Of a DNA stretch of 36,495 nucleotides, positions 8,416 to 17,902 are shown piece after piece. Made by a program: the position numbers and the translations under genes. Under the pieces are notes generated by a model. That model was not told the origin of the DNA and made no database searches. It saw only the letters and a program-made list of their open reading frames with translations. Location of the stretch: the NCBI RefSeq assembly GCF_030812835.1, contig NZ_JAUSTM010000022.1, positions 1 to 36,495 of the forward strand, in the 5' to 3' direction. The stretch comes from Streptococcus moroccensis. GTDB lineage: Bacteria; Bacillota; Bacilli; Lactobacillales; Streptococcaceae. Every line of letters begins with the position of its first letter. Within the stretch, counting starts at the first letter, position 1.

Positions 8416-10632
8416 GTGAAAACTTTTTTTAAAAACTTAAGGCAATTTATCAGTACGAGACTCGGATTAGTTCTAAGCCTTGTCTTTTTGATTTGGTTAA
8501 AAACAGTCATTGCCTATTATTTTGTCTTTGATTTAGATCTTGGAGGCATATACCAGCATTTTATCGCCCTTATAAGTCCAGTGGCGACAACCCTATTTTT
8601 ATTAGGATTAACCCTCTATATTAAGAATACCAAAGTATTTTATATCACCGTTTCGCTACTGTACACTTTAATCTTTGCATGGCTCTTTTCAAATGTGATT
8701 TATTTTAGAGAGTTTAGTGATTTTATTACGGTGAACACGATGTTAGCATCCTCTAGTGTCTCTGCTGGACTAGGGGAAGCCGCGCTAAAGCTGTTTCGCT
8801 TCGTTGACCTAATCTTTCTTTTTGATTTCTTTTTATTTGGTTATCTCATTTATAAGAAGAAAATCACTGCAGACGAGCGACCTTTGGATAAGAGGTCGAG
8901 CTTTGCTGTTACCGCTCTTTCCGTTATGCTATTTTCAGTCAATCTCTTTTTAGCTGAAATTGATCGCCCTGAATTATTAAGCCGAGGCTTCTCTAATAGT
9001 TATATCGTAAGAGCCTTAGGACCAAATGCCTTCTTAGCCTATAGTGCTAATCAGACCTATAGTGCAAGGCAAGATCGGGCAGGGGCTACAGAGGAGGACC
9101 TTGTTCCAGTTGAAGCTTATGTTTCAGAAAATTACGCTAAACCCAATCCAGATTATTATGGCATTGCAAAAGGTCGTAACGTCATCTATGTCCATTTGGA
9201 GAGTTTTCAACAATTTTTGATTGACTATCAGTTGGAAAGTGAGGGAGAATCTTACGAAGTCACTCCTTTCTTAAATTCTCTTTACCACTCAGAGCAAACT
9301 CTATCTTTTTCAAACTTTTTCAACCAGGTGAAGGCTGGTAAAACGTCTGATTCCGAAACACTTCTCGATACAGGACTCTTTGGTTTGTCACAAGGTTCCT
9401 TTATGGTGACCTACGGAGGTACTAACACTCAAGTTGCTGCTCCCAATATCCTCTCGCAATTAGAAGGATACAGCAGTGCAGTCTTTCATGGCAATGCTGG
9501 AACATTTTGGAATAGAAATCAAACATATAAGCAATGGGGCTACCAATACTTTTTTGATGCGTCTTACTTTTCGAAACAAACGAGTGAAAATTCCTTCCAA
9601 TACGGCCTAAATGATAAGGTCATGCTAAAAGACTCCATTGAGTACTTGGAACATCTCCAACAACCGTTCTACACCAAATACATCACAGTGTCTAATCACT
9701 ACCCTTATACAACAAGTTTAGTAGGCGACGAGGTTGGATTTCCTCTGGCTGAAACTGAAGATGAAACCATAAACGGCTACTTCGCAACAGCAAACTACTT
9801 AGATGCAGCTGTTGAAGCCTTCTTCAATTATCTCAAAGAGACAGGATTATACGATAATTCAATCATCATCCTTTATGGGGATCACTATGGCATTTCCAAT
9901 TCTAGGAATCCAAGCCTAGCTCCATTAATTGGGGAAAATTCCGAAACCTGGTCCCCATATGATAACGCTATGTTACAGCGCGTTCCGTATATGATCCATA
10001 TTCCTGGAATAACCAATGGTAAAATCATTGACACCTATGCTGGCCAAGTTGATGCCTTGCCAACCTTGTTGCATTTATTGGGCATCGATTCTGCCAGGTA
10101 TCTCCAAGTTGGTCAGGATGCCCTATCACCAGACCATAATCAAGTGGTGGCGCTCCGAACCTCTGGTTACTTTATTACTCCTACTTATACAAGTTATGGA
10201 GGTCGTAATTATTACACTGAATCTGGTGAAGAAATTACAGTTCCTGATGAAAGCACGACAGAAGCCATTCAAGAAGCAAGAGATGCTACAACTCTTCAGT
10301 TGTCTATCTCAGATGCTATTCAAACAGGGGATTTATTACGCTTTTACAAAGATAGTGGTCTCGAGAAATTAGACATGAGTAAGATTTCTTACCAAAATTC
10401 TCTTGAACAGGAGCTGACTCTTGAAAAAGAGCTCGGTAGTGCTTCAACCAGCCTTTATAGTCAGAACGGCAACAAGTCAACCATAGACCTCTTCAATGCT
10501 CCGACTTATAAAGCCCTACATCCTGAACAATTTGAACCTAAAGAAGACCCAGAAACCTCTGAATCTAGTTCAGAAACCGAGGAATCTAGCTCTTTAGAAG
10601 AGAGCAGTAACTCGTCCACTTCCAATCCTTAA
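8416..10632 (+). CDS. ltaS: lipoteichoic acid synthase (GTG start)
   Basis: Polymerises glycerol phosphate from phosphatidylglycerol into lipoteichoic acid on the outer membrane face. The 738-residue protein has five N-terminal transmembrane helices (about residues 10-200), a linker, and an extracellular sulfatase-fold domain. The domain holds the metal ligand in VIYVHLESFQ, the catalytic threonine in GKTSDSE and the metal site LYGDHYG. It ends in a Ser/Glu-rich low-complexity tail. I placed the start at GTG 8416 because AAGGA lies seven bases upstream and the protein then begins with the expected KTFFKNLRQF. The longer frame from 8329 would contain the promoter. Signal-peptidase cleavage near AFLAYSANQ is plausible by analogy with Staphylococcus LtaS. 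Confidence 0.95.
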   Translation: MKTFFKNLRQFISTRLGLVLSLVFLIWLKTVIAYYFVFDLDLGGIYQHFIALISPVATTLFLLGLTLYIKNTKVFYITVSLLYTLIFAWLFSNVIYFREFSDFITVNTMLASSSVSAGLGEAALKLFRFVDLIFLFDFFLFGYLIYKKKITADERPLDKRSSFAVTALSVMLFSVNLFLAEIDRPELLSRGFSNSYIVRALGPNAFLAYSANQTYSARQDRAGATEEDLVPVEAYVSENYAKPNPDYYGIAKGRNVIYVHLESFQQFLIDYQLESEGESYEVTPFLNSLYHSEQTLSFSNFFNQVKAGKTSDSETLLDTGLFGLSQGSFMVTYGGTNTQVAAPNILSQLEGYSSAVFHGNAGTFWNRNQTYKQWGYQYFFDASYFSKQTSENSFQYGLNDKVMLKDSIEYLEHLQQPFYTKYITVSNHYPYTTSLVGDEVGFPLAETEDETINGYFATANYLDAAVEAFFNYLKETGLYDNSIIILYGDHYGISNSRNPSLAPLIGENSETWSPYDNAMLQRVPYMIHIPGITNGKIIDTYAGQVDALPTLLHLLGIDSARYLQVGQDALSPDHNQVVALRTSGYFITPTYTSYGGRNYYTESGEEITVPDESTTEAIQEARDATTLQLSISDAIQTGDLLRFYKDSGLEKLDMSKISYQNSLEQELTLEKELGSASTSLYSQNGNKSTIDLFNAPTYKALHPEQFEPKEDPETSESSSETEESSSLEESSNSSTSNP

Positions 10633-10652
10633 TAATTGTCTTTGATCAAAAC

Positions 10653-10706
10653 AAAAAGCTTAATCGCTTTTTCCAAGTAACATTGGAAAAACGGTTAAGC
10701 TTTTTT
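10653..10706. terminator. bidirectional terminator between ltaS and the citrate transporter gene
   Basis: A long imperfect stem pairs AAAAAGCTTAA and TTTTTCCAA on the left with TTGGAAAAA and TTAAGCTTTTT on the right, with one wobble and one bulge around a six-base loop. A/T runs flank both sides, so it can serve the two convergent genes. Confidence 0.85.
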
Positions 10707-10724
10707 GCTTCCCATTGGTAACCC

Positions 10725-12029
10725 TTAGGCAACTAGCCCTATGAGGAGGCTAAATACTAACATGAGAATCCCAACAATCCATAATGGAATAAAACTATAA
10801 CGGATGTGTTCTTTGAGCTCTACTCCTGCTAAGGCGGTTGCTAAGTAGGTTGCTGGTACCATCGGACTGATTAGCAAGGAAAGGTTTTTCGTAATCAGCA
10901 TGGCAGTTCCCATGGCTAAAGGTGAAATGCTGTAATTTTCACCGATTTCAATAGCCAAGGGCATCAGGCCATAGAAATAAGAATCTGTTCCAAGCATTGT
11001 TCCTAATGGGAATCCTAGGACTCCCATAATAAGATGAAGGTGTTTGGCTAAGAAAGGTGGAATGATTTTCAGTAAAGGAATAGCCATCGCTTCTAACATG
11101 CCACTTTGTCCTAAAATCCCAACCATAATACCTGCTGCAAGCATTACCGCAGAAACATCCAGTGCTGCTGCAGCATGAGCTTTGATCCGTTCTTTTTGAT
11201 CCTTAACATTAGGATAGTTAATCATGAGTGCTAAAGCACAACCCCACATAAAGACGAAATAAGCTGGAAATTTATCCCAAAGCAGTACAAGAAGAACTAC
11301 CAAGGTTAAGAGGAAGTTGAACCAGATTAGTTTAGGCCGGTGTAAAGGATTTTCTAACGTTTCCATTTGCTCTTCTGTAGAGTCATTAACAACTAATACT
11401 TCGTTTTGAGCTTGATAATGCTTCTTCTCTCTCAATATCATGATAACTGCTAGTCCAATTGTCATGAACACCCCTAAAATCTGTATTGGAATCAATAACT
11501 TCCAAAGGTCATTGGCTTCCATTCCAAGAACTGCAGCAGCACGCGCGACCGGACCTCCCCATGGTAATAAGTTCATGACACCCATACCGCAAGCGGTAAT
11601 TAAAATTAGCAATTGAGGGCGAATATTTAACTTCTGATACAGAGGCAAAAGGGCTGGGACAGTAATTAGTACTGTTGTAACAGTTGCCCCATCAAGGTGA
11701 GAAAAAACAGCAACGATTGCTGTAACAACTGCAACTAAAACGATATGATCCTGAGATTTTTTGACCAGTCGATTAACAACTGCATCAAACATCCCAGTAT
11801 CTGCTAAGACACCAAAAAAGGTTACTGAGAAGATAAAGAGAATCGCCATATTACTAACGGTACCAATACCACTTTCAATAAAACTAACGACTTCTTCGAT
11901 ATTGAATCCTGCTAAAAAAGCAGCGATTGTTGGGACGGTGATAAAAACGACCATCGGTGTCACTTTCCCTTTAAACAGCAGGAAAATGATGGTGATTAAC
12001 ATTAAAAATCCGATAAGTGCTAACTGCAT
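10725..12029 (-). CDS. CitMHS family citrate (divalent-metal citrate):H+ symporter
   Basis: Encodes a 434-residue integral membrane protein with about 11-12 hydrophobic helices and almost no soluble domain except a polar loop at about 200-225. Length and sequence (FLMLITIIFLLFKGKVTPM at the N terminus, LLPWGGPVARAAAVLGM around 155-171, GTMLGTDSYFYGLMPLAIEI near 343-362) fit the CitMHS family. Characterised Bacillus members of this family import citrate complexed with Mg2+ or Ca2+. AGGAG lies seven bases before the ATG. It sits 227 bp downstream of an isocitrate dehydrogenase gene on the same strand, which suggests tricarboxylate uptake and oxidation as a unit. The exact substrate (citrate, isocitrate or a metal complex) cannot be read from sequence. 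Confidence 0.85.
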   Translation of the reverse strand: MQLALIGFLMLITIIFLLFKGKVTPMVVFITVPTIAAFLAGFNIEEVVSFIESGIGTVSNMAILFIFSVTFFGVLADTGMFDAVVNRLVKKSQDHIVLVAVVTAIVAVFSHLDGATVTTVLITVPALLPLYQKLNIRPQLLILITACGMGVMNLLPWGGPVARAAAVLGMEANDLWKLLIPIQILGVFMTIGLAVIMILREKKHYQAQNEVLVVNDSTEEQMETLENPLHRPKLIWFNFLLTLVVLLVLLWDKFPAYFVFMWGCALALMINYPNVKDQKERIKAHAAAALDVSAVMLAAGIMVGILGQSGMLEAMAIPLLKIIPPFLAKHLHLIMGVLGFPLGTMLGTDSYFYGLMPLAIEIGENYSISPLAMGTAMLITKNLSLLISPMVPATYLATALAGVELKEHIRYSFIPLWIVGILMLVFSLLIGLVA

Positions 12030-12256
12030 TCAAATACTCCTATTCTTTCGATGTAACATTCTGAACTCGCAAATGTTATCCCTTGGTTGAATAATTATCC
12101 AACACTATTAAACGGCCTCAACGATATTTTAAATCTGAGTAACTTAAAATATCTACGCTTATGATTGTAATAACTGAGATAATGCATTTCTAAATCTAAG
12201 GAAATCTTTACGAGTTTTTTTCGACAACCAATTTTACCTCTTTTATGGTGTTACGT
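12030..12256 (-). promoter_or_regulatory. 227-bp leader between the isocitrate dehydrogenase and citrate transporter genes with two dyads
   Basis: No gene is seen here. It holds an almost perfect 16-bp palindrome TTGGATAATTATTCAA (minus strand, 12087-12102) that overlaps a possible -35 for a promoter TTGGAT-18-TAACAT. It also holds an inverted repeat GATATTTTAA-N11-TTAAAATATC (12123-12153). Either could be an operator for the transporter gene. Neither matches a regulator site I can name. Confidence 0.45.
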
Positions 12257-13258
12257 TTAAAGGTAATTGATGACTTTTTGGGTAAAGGCACTCGTTGCCA
12301 ACTGTCCACCTAAATCAGCTGTTCGATGTTCAGGCTGAGAAACTGTTTTTAAAACAGCATTTTCGATCTGACGAGCATAATCTGACAATCCCATGTAATC
12401 AAGCATGTTAATTCCTGAATAGATAAGCGCTAGTGGATTAGCCTTATCTTGACCAGCAATGTCAGGTGCTGAACCATGGACAGCTTCAAAAATAGCTAAA
12501 TCATCGCCCAAATTAGCACCTGGTGCTATCCCTAATCCTCCTACTAATCCTGCACAAAGGTCAGATAGAATATCACCATATAGATTCATCGTCACGATGA
12601 CCTGAAAGCGCTCTGGATGGGTTACCAGCTGTAGACACATATTATCCACAATAAGCTCTTCCATGGTGATATTTGGATAAGATGTTGCGACTTCTCTAGC
12701 AGTTTCTAAAAACAAACCATCCGTTAGTTTTAAGATATTAGCCTTATGGACAACTGTTACTTTTGTTTGTCCATGCTTTTTAGCATGTTCAAAAGCCGAT
12801 TTTACAATACGTTCACTGCCTTGTTTTGTGATTCTTTTGATCGCAACAGCACTATTGTGGTCATCCGTTTCATAGTGCTCCTCACCAATATAGAGACCTT
12901 CTGTATTTTCACGAAAAATGACCAAATCAATATCTTGATATCTTGTCGTCAGACCAGGGATACTTTTAACTGGTCGAACATTTGCATATAGGTCATATTT
13001 CTTTCGTAAAGAAACATTGATACTTCTAAATCCTTGGCCAATCGGGGTTGTAATAGGACCTTTTATAGCAATTTTGTTTTCTTCTATTTTCTGATAAACA
13101 TTGTCTGGAACTAATGAACCAGTTTGGTCTAAAATGGCTTGACCAGCTTCAACTTGGTCAAATTGGATTGGGACCTTAGCAGCTGCAAAAATCTCCTTTA
13201 AAGATTCGGCGATTTCTGGCCCAATCCCATCACCTGGAATTAATGTTACTTTTTGCAT
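12257..13258 (-). CDS. NAD-type isocitrate dehydrogenase (isocitrate/isopropylmalate DH family)
   Basis: Predicted to oxidatively decarboxylate isocitrate to 2-oxoglutarate. The 333-residue protein begins [16 protein letters not shown]. It contains the substrate motif [19 protein letters not shown] (about 81-99) with the Ser and Asn expected of isocitrate rather than isopropylmalate enzymes, and metal-binding aspartates in [10 protein letters not shown]. The coenzyme segment [14 protein letters not shown] has the Asp-Ile pair typical of NAD+ enzymes, where NADP+ enzymes have Lys-Tyr. The short form differs from the long NADP+ enzymes. Start ATG 13258 follows AAAGGGGGAAATT; the longer frame to 13315 runs through the promoter. 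Homoisocitrate or tartrate dehydrogenase activity is an alternative. No citrate synthase or aconitase gene is in the window. Confidence 0.85.
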   Translation of the reverse strand: MQKVTLIPGDGIGPEIAESLKEIFAAAKVPIQFDQVEAGQAILDQTGSLVPDNVYQKIEENKIAIKGPITTPIGQGFRSINVSLRKKYDLYANVRPVKSIPGLTTRYQDIDLVIFRENTEGLYIGEEHYETDDHNSAVAIKRITKQGSERIVKSAFEHAKKHGQTKVTVVHKANILKLTDGLFLETAREVATSYPNITMEELIVDNMCLQLVTHPERFQVIVTMNLYGDILSDLCAGLVGGLGIAPGANLGDDLAIFEAVHGSAPDIAGQDKANPLALIYSGINMLDYMGLSDYARQIENAVLKTVSQPEHRTADLGGQLATSAFTQKVINYL

Positions 13259-13274
13259 AATTTCCCCCTTTTTT

Positions 13275-13284
13275 GAATTAATTC
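13275..13284. promoter_or_regulatory. palindrome GAATTAATTC at the isocitrate dehydrogenase transcription start
   Basis: A perfect 10-bp palindrome lies three bases downstream of the -10 box, over the expected transcription start. The position suits a repressor operator, but the sequence is A/T-rich and short, so chance is possible. Confidence 0.35.
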
Positions 13285-13286
13285 TC

Positions 13287-13315
13287 ATTATATCTAAAGT
13301 TCTTGTTAATGTCAA
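13287..13315 (-). promoter_or_regulatory. consensus sigma-A promoter of the isocitrate dehydrogenase gene
   Basis: On the minus strand TTGACA (13310-13315), a 17-bp spacer and TATAAT (13287-13292) match the consensus exactly. The start codon lies about 28 bases downstream of the -10 with a ribosome-binding site between. Confidence 0.9.
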
Positions 13316-13394
13316 TATTTTCTGAAAATACTAATAATTTTTCTGTGATTCCCGAATGTTTTTCAATAATACTATAGGAAAGACCTCGTTACCA

Positions 13395-13421
13395 CAAAAA
13401 AGAGATAGCCAACAGGCTATC
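13395..13421 (-). terminator. terminator of the V-ATPase operon
   Basis: On the minus strand GATAGCC, a four-base loop TGTT and GGCTATC form a perfect 7-bp stem, followed by TC and six T. The left arm includes the ntpD stop codon, so the terminator begins inside the end of the gene. Confidence 0.85.
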
Positions 13422-14049
13422 CCATATCTTTAACTTTCATCATGCGAACGACATTTGCACGTTCTGCTTCTTCGAGTTTCATCTCAATGTAATGAATAGT
13501 TTCTTGTAATTGCGGAATGGTTGAATATTCCAAGCCGTTTACACGGCGACGTGTTTTTTCGATTTCGTCAGCCATTAATTGGCAAGATTTTTCAATCTCA
13601 GCCAAACGTAAGAGCTTATGAAGAGAATCTTCAATCTGCTCAATGGCAGCATCCATTTGAGAGTTTGAAGCCAAATAACTGTAGACCACATCACCATCAT
13701 CGTCCCCGTAGGGGTTATTGACATTAATGTGCATCCGAGGAACATTAACACTCATGATGTTCTCTGTTTCAATATGAAGATCTACAGTTTTGGTAGGAAC
13801 AGCAAAGATTTGCTCAACCATTTTGTCATTTTCTAAAGACTTGGCTAAGACAAAATCTTGCATACTACCAACCATACCAGCTTCTACTTCTTGACGCAGG
13901 CGATTGTTTTCGCGAATTAAATCGATAAAGCGACGCATCAACTCATCACGCTTGTCTTTTAGCAATTTATGACCACGAATAGCCGTTTTTAAGCGATCTT
14001 TTAGACGACTTAATTCCATACGGGTCGGTTTGACGTTTAAGCGTGCCAT
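13417..14049 (-). CDS. ntpD: V-type ATPase subunit D (central rotor stalk)
   Basis: Encodes 210 residues, the usual length for V/A-type ATPase subunit D, which forms the central shaft turning within the A3B3 head. The N-terminal sequence [17 protein letters not shown] and the C-terminal region [14 protein letters not shown] segment (here [15 protein letters not shown], about 164-178) are family hallmarks. Both ends are long helices expected to form an antiparallel coiled coil. It is the last gene of the operon. The 72-base gap after ntpB carries a ribosome-binding site (AAGGAGG). The E. hirae ntpH and ntpJ genes, which follow ntpD there, are absent. Confidence 0.95.
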   Translation of the reverse strand: MARLNVKPTRMELSRLKDRLKTAIRGHKLLKDKRDELMRRFIDLIRENNRLRQEVEAGMVGSMQDFVLAKSLENDKMVEQIFAVPTKTVDLHIETENIMSVNVPRMHINVNNPYGDDDGDVVYSYLASNSQMDAAIEQIEDSLHKLLRLAEIEKSCQLMADEIEKTRRRVNGLEYSTIPQLQETIHYIEMKLEEAERANVVRMMKVKDMG

Positions 14050-14121
14050 TTATGACCTCCTTACCTTTTAGATGAGGGAGCTTTCCCCGATGATAACCTG
14101 TGTACTGTCTCTCAGAAAACC

Positions 14122-15522
14122 TTATGCTTCCTGATTATCTCCAGCAACAGATGGTAAGTACTGGTCAATCATCTCATCCTTAATCCGTTTCAACTCGGTA
14201 CGAGGCAAGATGGAAAGGAGTTCCCAACCCAAATCAAGTGTTTCTTGAATGGTACGGTTAGTTTGGAAACCTTGGTTGATATACTCTTTTTCGAAACGAT
14301 CTGTGAATTTCACGTAAAGCTTGTCTGTTTCAGACAAGGCAGATTCTCCGAGAACGACAGCTAATTCTTTGGCTTGTTTCCCTTGGGCATAAGCCGCAAA
14401 GAGCTGGTTCATAGTCGCTGCATGGTCTCCACGTGTTTTACCCTCACCAGAACCCTTATCTTTAAGACGAGAAAGGGATGGCAATACGTTAATCGGTGGA
14501 CGGTAACCACTATTGTAGAGATCACGTGATAAAATAATCTGTCCTTCTGTGATATAGCCTGTCAAGTCAGGAATTGGATGCGTAATATCATCTTCAGGCA
14601 TTGACAAGATTGGAATCTGTGTCACTGAGCCTTTTTTACCTACCAAGCGTCCTGCACGCTCATAAAGCGTTGACAAGTTCGTATATAGATAACCTGGGTA
14701 ACCACGACGACCTGGAACCTCACGACGTGCAGCTGAGACCTCACGAAGGGCCTCACAGTAGTTCGTCATATCAGTCATGATAACAAGCACGTGCATGTCT
14801 TTTTCATAAGCCAGATATTCAGCAGTAGTTAAGGCAATACGCGGTGTTGCGATACGCTCAATCGCTGGGTCATTAGCCAAGTTCACAAAGAGAACAGAAC
14901 GGTCAATGGCTCCAGTTTCACGCAAGTCGTTCATGAAGAATTCAGCTTCCTCAAAGGTAATCCCCATCGCTGCAAAAACAACGGCAAAGTTCTCTTCTGA
15001 GTTCAAAACGGTTGCCTGACGGGCAATCTGAGCGGCCAATTCCTTGTGGGGAAGACCAGACCCAGAGAACACTGGCAATTTTTGGCCACGAACAAGCGTG
15101 TTCAAGTGGTCAATGGCTGAAATACCTGTTTGGATAAACTCATCCGGATAGTCACGCGCCACAGGGTTAATGGCTTGCCCATCGATATCCAAGAATTTTT
15201 CTGGAATCAAGTCAGGACCACCGTCAATCGGTTTACCCATTCCATTAAAGATACGGCCAACCATATCCTCTGATACAGGTAATTCCAAAGGACGTCCAGT
15301 AAAACGAACTTTTGCTTGCTCAAGGTTGATGCCGCTTGACCCTTCAAAGAGTTGGACCATAGCCTTGTCTTCTTGAACTTCAAGAACCTGACCTTGACGC
15401 GTTTCCCCGTTATGCAGTTTAATTTGAACAAGTTCGTTATAACGGACTCCTTCGACCTGATCAACGATCATCAAGGGGCCAACAACTTCACTGACGGTCC
15501 GATATTCTTTAATAACCTTCAT
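14122..15522 (-). CDS. ntpB: V-type ATPase subunit B (non-catalytic head subunit)
   Basis: Encodes 466 residues of the non-catalytic subunit that alternates with A in the A3B3 hexamer. The P-loop position reads [15 protein letters not shown] (about 152-166) without the GKT of a working Walker A, as expected for B subunits. The segment [24 protein letters not shown] is typical of the family but is given here only by its location, about residues 269-292. The start overlaps the last 14 bases of ntpA, with AAAAGGAGGGG upstream, so A and B translation is probably coupled to give equal amounts. Length and motifs are normal. Confidence 0.96.
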   Translation of the reverse strand: MKVIKEYRTVSEVVGPLMIVDQVEGVRYNELVQIKLHNGETRQGQVLEVQEDKAMVQLFEGSSGINLEQAKVRFTGRPLELPVSEDMVGRIFNGMGKPIDGGPDLIPEKFLDIDGQAINPVARDYPDEFIQTGISAIDHLNTLVRGQKLPVFSGSGLPHKELAAQIARQATVLNSEENFAVVFAAMGITFEEAEFFMNDLRETGAIDRSVLFVNLANDPAIERIATPRIALTTAEYLAYEKDMHVLVIMTDMTNYCEALREVSAARREVPGRRGYPGYLYTNLSTLYERAGRLVGKKGSVTQIPILSMPEDDITHPIPDLTGYITEGQIILSRDLYNSGYRPPINVLPSLSRLKDKGSGEGKTRGDHAATMNQLFAAYAQGKQAKELAVVLGESALSETDKLYVKFTDRFEKEYINQGFQTNRTIQETLDLGWELLSILPRTELKRIKDEMIDQYLPSVAGDNQEA

Positions 15523-17299
15523 GTGTCACCCCTCCTTTTGCGACAACTTCATGTAGAGTTGTTTTAATTTTTTCTGCTAAGTCTTCAATCTCTTCGATAC
15601 GGTCTTCAGAGATAAATTTACTACGGGCAATACGGTCACGCAATTCGACAGTACCATCCATAATCTCAGTGAAATAGGCCCCCAATTCAAGAGCACGGTT
15701 TGACTCATCATCAAAGAGCAAGATGTTTGTCAGCAAAGCAACTTGTTTACGGAATGATGTATAGGTATCCACATCATCAAAGGCATTTTGTTGCAAGTAG
15801 TCTTCACGAATCATACGCGCAGCATTCATGGTCAAACGATCACGTTCTGAGAGGGAATCAATACCGACCAGACGAACAATTTCTTCCAATTCACTTTCCT
15901 TTTGGAGGATATTCATAGCCTTTGTGACCTTCTCAGCCCACTGCATGTTTTCACGTTGGTTAATGTACTGACCAATCTCATCAAGATAAAGCGAGTAAGA
16001 GCTGAGCCAGTTGATGGCCGGGAAGTGACGACGTTGCGCAAGCGGTGCATCAAGTCCCCAGAAGACCTTAACAATACGAAGCGTATTTTGTGTGACAGGT
16101 TCTGAAATATCCCCCCCTGGAGGAGATACCGCACCAATAGCTGTAACCGTTCCTTCACGACCTTCACTACCAAGGGTAACAACACGACCAGCACGTTCGT
16201 AATACTCGGCGATTCGGCTACCTAAGTATGCTGGATAACCTTCATCCCCTGGCATTTCTTCCAGACGTCCTGACATTTCACGCAGTGCCTCTGCCCAACG
16301 TGAGGTTGAGTCCGCCATGATAGCAACGTTATAACCCATATCACGGAAATATTCCGCAATTGTAATACCAGTATAGATAGACGCCTCACGGGCCGCTACC
16401 GGCATGTTAGACGTATTGGCAATTAAGACCGTACGCGCCATAATAGATTGACCAGTTGCAGGGTCAATCAACTCTGGAAACTCATTCAGAACGTCAGTCA
16501 TCTCATTCCCACGTTCGCCACAACCAACATAGATAACGATATCGACGTTCGCAAATTTTGCGATTTGGTGCTGAACGACTGTTTTACCGGCACCAAATGG
16601 ACCAGGGACAGCTGCAGCGCCACCTTTCGTCACTGGGAAGAAGGTGTCAATAACCCGCTGACCAGTCACCATAGGCTCTACAGGGATTAATTTCTGAGCA
16701 ATTGGACGACCACGACGAACCGGCCATTTCTGCATCAAAGTCCCTTGATAAGTTTGACCATTGGATTGCGCAATTTCATATATAACTTCATCAACAGTGA
16801 AGTCACCCTCTGAAATGCTAGTGATAGTTCCTTCAACTTGATAAGGAACCATAATACGGTGTTCAACCACTTCTGTTTCCTGAACCGTTCCTAGAATATC
16901 TCCAGCAACGACTTGATCCCCGACAGCAAGCGTCGGTTTAAATGACCATTTGGTTTCGCGGTTCAAGTTTGGTAAGTCGACACCACGAATCAAGAAATCC
17001 GAATTGGTAACATCTTTAAAACTTTCCAATGGGCGTTGAATCCCATCGAACATCTGAGCAATCAGACCAGGACCCAATTCTACGGAAAGTGGATTACCAG
17101 TTGTAATAACTGGTTCGCCTGGACGAAGGCCAGAAGTTTCTTCATAAACCTGAATGGACGCTTCATCGCGACGCATTTCAATAATTTCACCAATCAAGCC
17201 CAAATCACCAACACGGCAAATGTCTTGAATATTGGCTTCCTGCATGCCCGAAGCAATAACTAAGGGACCTGAAACTTTAATAATTTTACCTTGGCTCAA
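15509..17299 (-). CDS. ntpA: V-type ATPase catalytic subunit A (TTG start)
   Basis: Encodes 596 residues of the ATP-hydrolysing head subunit. The Walker A GPFGAGKT is at residues 233-240, within a typical A-subunit architecture including the bulge (non-homologous) region at about 115-190. I place the start at TTG 17299 because the ribosome-binding site AAGGAGG lies seven bases upstream and the protein then begins [12 protein letters not shown] as in E. hirae NtpA. An in-frame GTG at 17377 would add 26 residues encoded by the repeat element just upstream and has no ribosome-binding site. The gene is separated from ntpG by 282 bases containing a tandem repeat, the largest gap in the operon. Confidence 0.95.
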   Translation of the reverse strand: MSQGKIIKVSGPLVIASGMQEANIQDICRVGDLGLIGEIIEMRRDEASIQVYEETSGLRPGEPVITTGNPLSVELGPGLIAQMFDGIQRPLESFKDVTNSDFLIRGVDLPNLNRETKWSFKPTLAVGDQVVAGDILGTVQETEVVEHRIMVPYQVEGTITSISEGDFTVDEVIYEIAQSNGQTYQGTLMQKWPVRRGRPIAQKLIPVEPMVTGQRVIDTFFPVTKGGAAAVPGPFGAGKTVVQHQIAKFANVDIVIYVGCGERGNEMTDVLNEFPELIDPATGQSIMARTVLIANTSNMPVAAREASIYTGITIAEYFRDMGYNVAIMADSTSRWAEALREMSGRLEEMPGDEGYPAYLGSRIAEYYERAGRVVTLGSEGREGTVTAIGAVSPPGGDISEPVTQNTLRIVKVFWGLDAPLAQRRHFPAINWLSSYSLYLDEIGQYINQRENMQWAEKVTKAMNILQKESELEEIVRLVGIDSLSERDRLTMNAARMIREDYLQQNAFDDVDTYTSFRKQVALLTNILLFDDESNRALELGAYFTEIMDGTVELRDRIARSKFISEDRIEEIEDLAEKIKTTLHEVVAKGGVTHEGY

Positions 17300-17315
17300 G
17301 TTTTCCCCTCCTTGT

Positions 17316-17427
17316 ATAAGATATGAGGCCGTATAGAAAACCGTAGGAAAATAGGAAACTGACGATGGGTGAGACACCCGAGGAAGTTTATCTTTTTCAC
17401 TAGGTTTTTAGGCCGAATTCAGTTCAA
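17316..17427 (-). repeat. 112-bp tandem repeat, copy 1 (ntpA-proximal)
   Basis: This unit begins ATAAGATATGAGGCCGTATA on the plus strand and is repeated immediately after with about seven or eight differences. It contains a GGGTG-N3-CACCC hairpin and the tract CGGTTTTCTATACGGCC (minus strand). The unit ends one base before the ntpA ribosome-binding region and supplies an in-frame but unlikely N-terminal extension of ntpA. Confidence 0.85.
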
Positions 17428-17539
17428 ATAAGATATGAGGCCGTATAGAAAACCGTAGGAAAGTAGGAAACTGACGCTGGGTGTAACACCCGAGGAAGTT
17501 TATCTTTTTCACTAGGTTTTTAGACCTAATTCAATTCAA
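17428..17539 (-). repeat. 112-bp tandem repeat, copy 2, followed by a short third remnant
   Basis: This copy is nearly identical to copy 1. Its hairpin is GGGTGT-N-ACACCC; the loop bases differ between copies while the outer five pairs are kept. A fragment ATAAGGTATGAG at 17539-17550 looks like the start of a third, truncated copy. The orientation is given as transcribed in the operon. Confidence 0.85.
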
Positions 17540-17581
17540 TAAGGTATGAGATCTCCATCAAAATGGAATGACTCATTTTTG

Positions 17582-17902
17582 TTATAAGATATTTTGACCA
17601 ACTGCTTTTTCAACATTATCTTGAACACGTTGAAGACCAAGACCAAGACTTCCTTTGTGAGTTGGAAGCAAGATAACAGCTGGCGTTAATAGACTATCGT
17701 AGTAGCTAATCGTATCTGGAATTTCTGCTGCAATGTCCTCTGTCAGGTAAATAATCCCAAAATCATCACGGGCCAACATCCTTAAAGTGTTAATAGCCTG
17801 TTGAGGATCAGTCACTGGAAAGGTTTCAAATCCAATCATCCTAAAAGGCAAGATAGCGTCACGATTTCCTACGATACCAATTTTGTAAGTTTTACTGGCC
17901 AT
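17582..17902 (-). CDS. ntpG: V-type ATPase subunit F (NtpG)
   Basis: Encodes 106 residues, matching the small rotor-stalk subunit F of V/A-type ATPases, which binds subunit D (called NtpG in E. hirae). Typical features are KIGIVGNRDAILPFRMIGFE at the N terminus and the central GIIYLTEDIA. It is a small Rossmann-like protein with no membrane segments. It overlaps the end of ntpC by 11 bases, which suggests coupled translation. It is the last gene before the 282-base repeat-containing gap. Confidence 0.93.
   Translation of the reverse strand: MASKTYKIGIVGNRDAILPFRMIGFETFPVTDPQQAINTLRMLARDDFGIIYLTEDIAAEIPDTISYYDSLLTPAVILLPTHKGSLGLGLQRVQDNVEKAVGQNIL

Noticed and set aside
13259..13315. Longer start of the isocitrate dehydrogenase
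   Set aside because: The added part contains the consensus promoter and lacks homology. ATG 13258 begins the conserved dinucleotide-binding sequence.
17300..17377. N-terminal extension of NtpA by 26 residues from an in-frame GTG
   Set aside because: It lies wholly in the repeat element, has no ribosome-binding site, and the TTG at 17299 has AAGGAGG at the right distance and the expected N terminus.
17316..17550. Tandem repeat considered as a CRISPR array
   Set aside because: Units are 112 bp, directly abutting with no variable spacers, and there are no cas genes.
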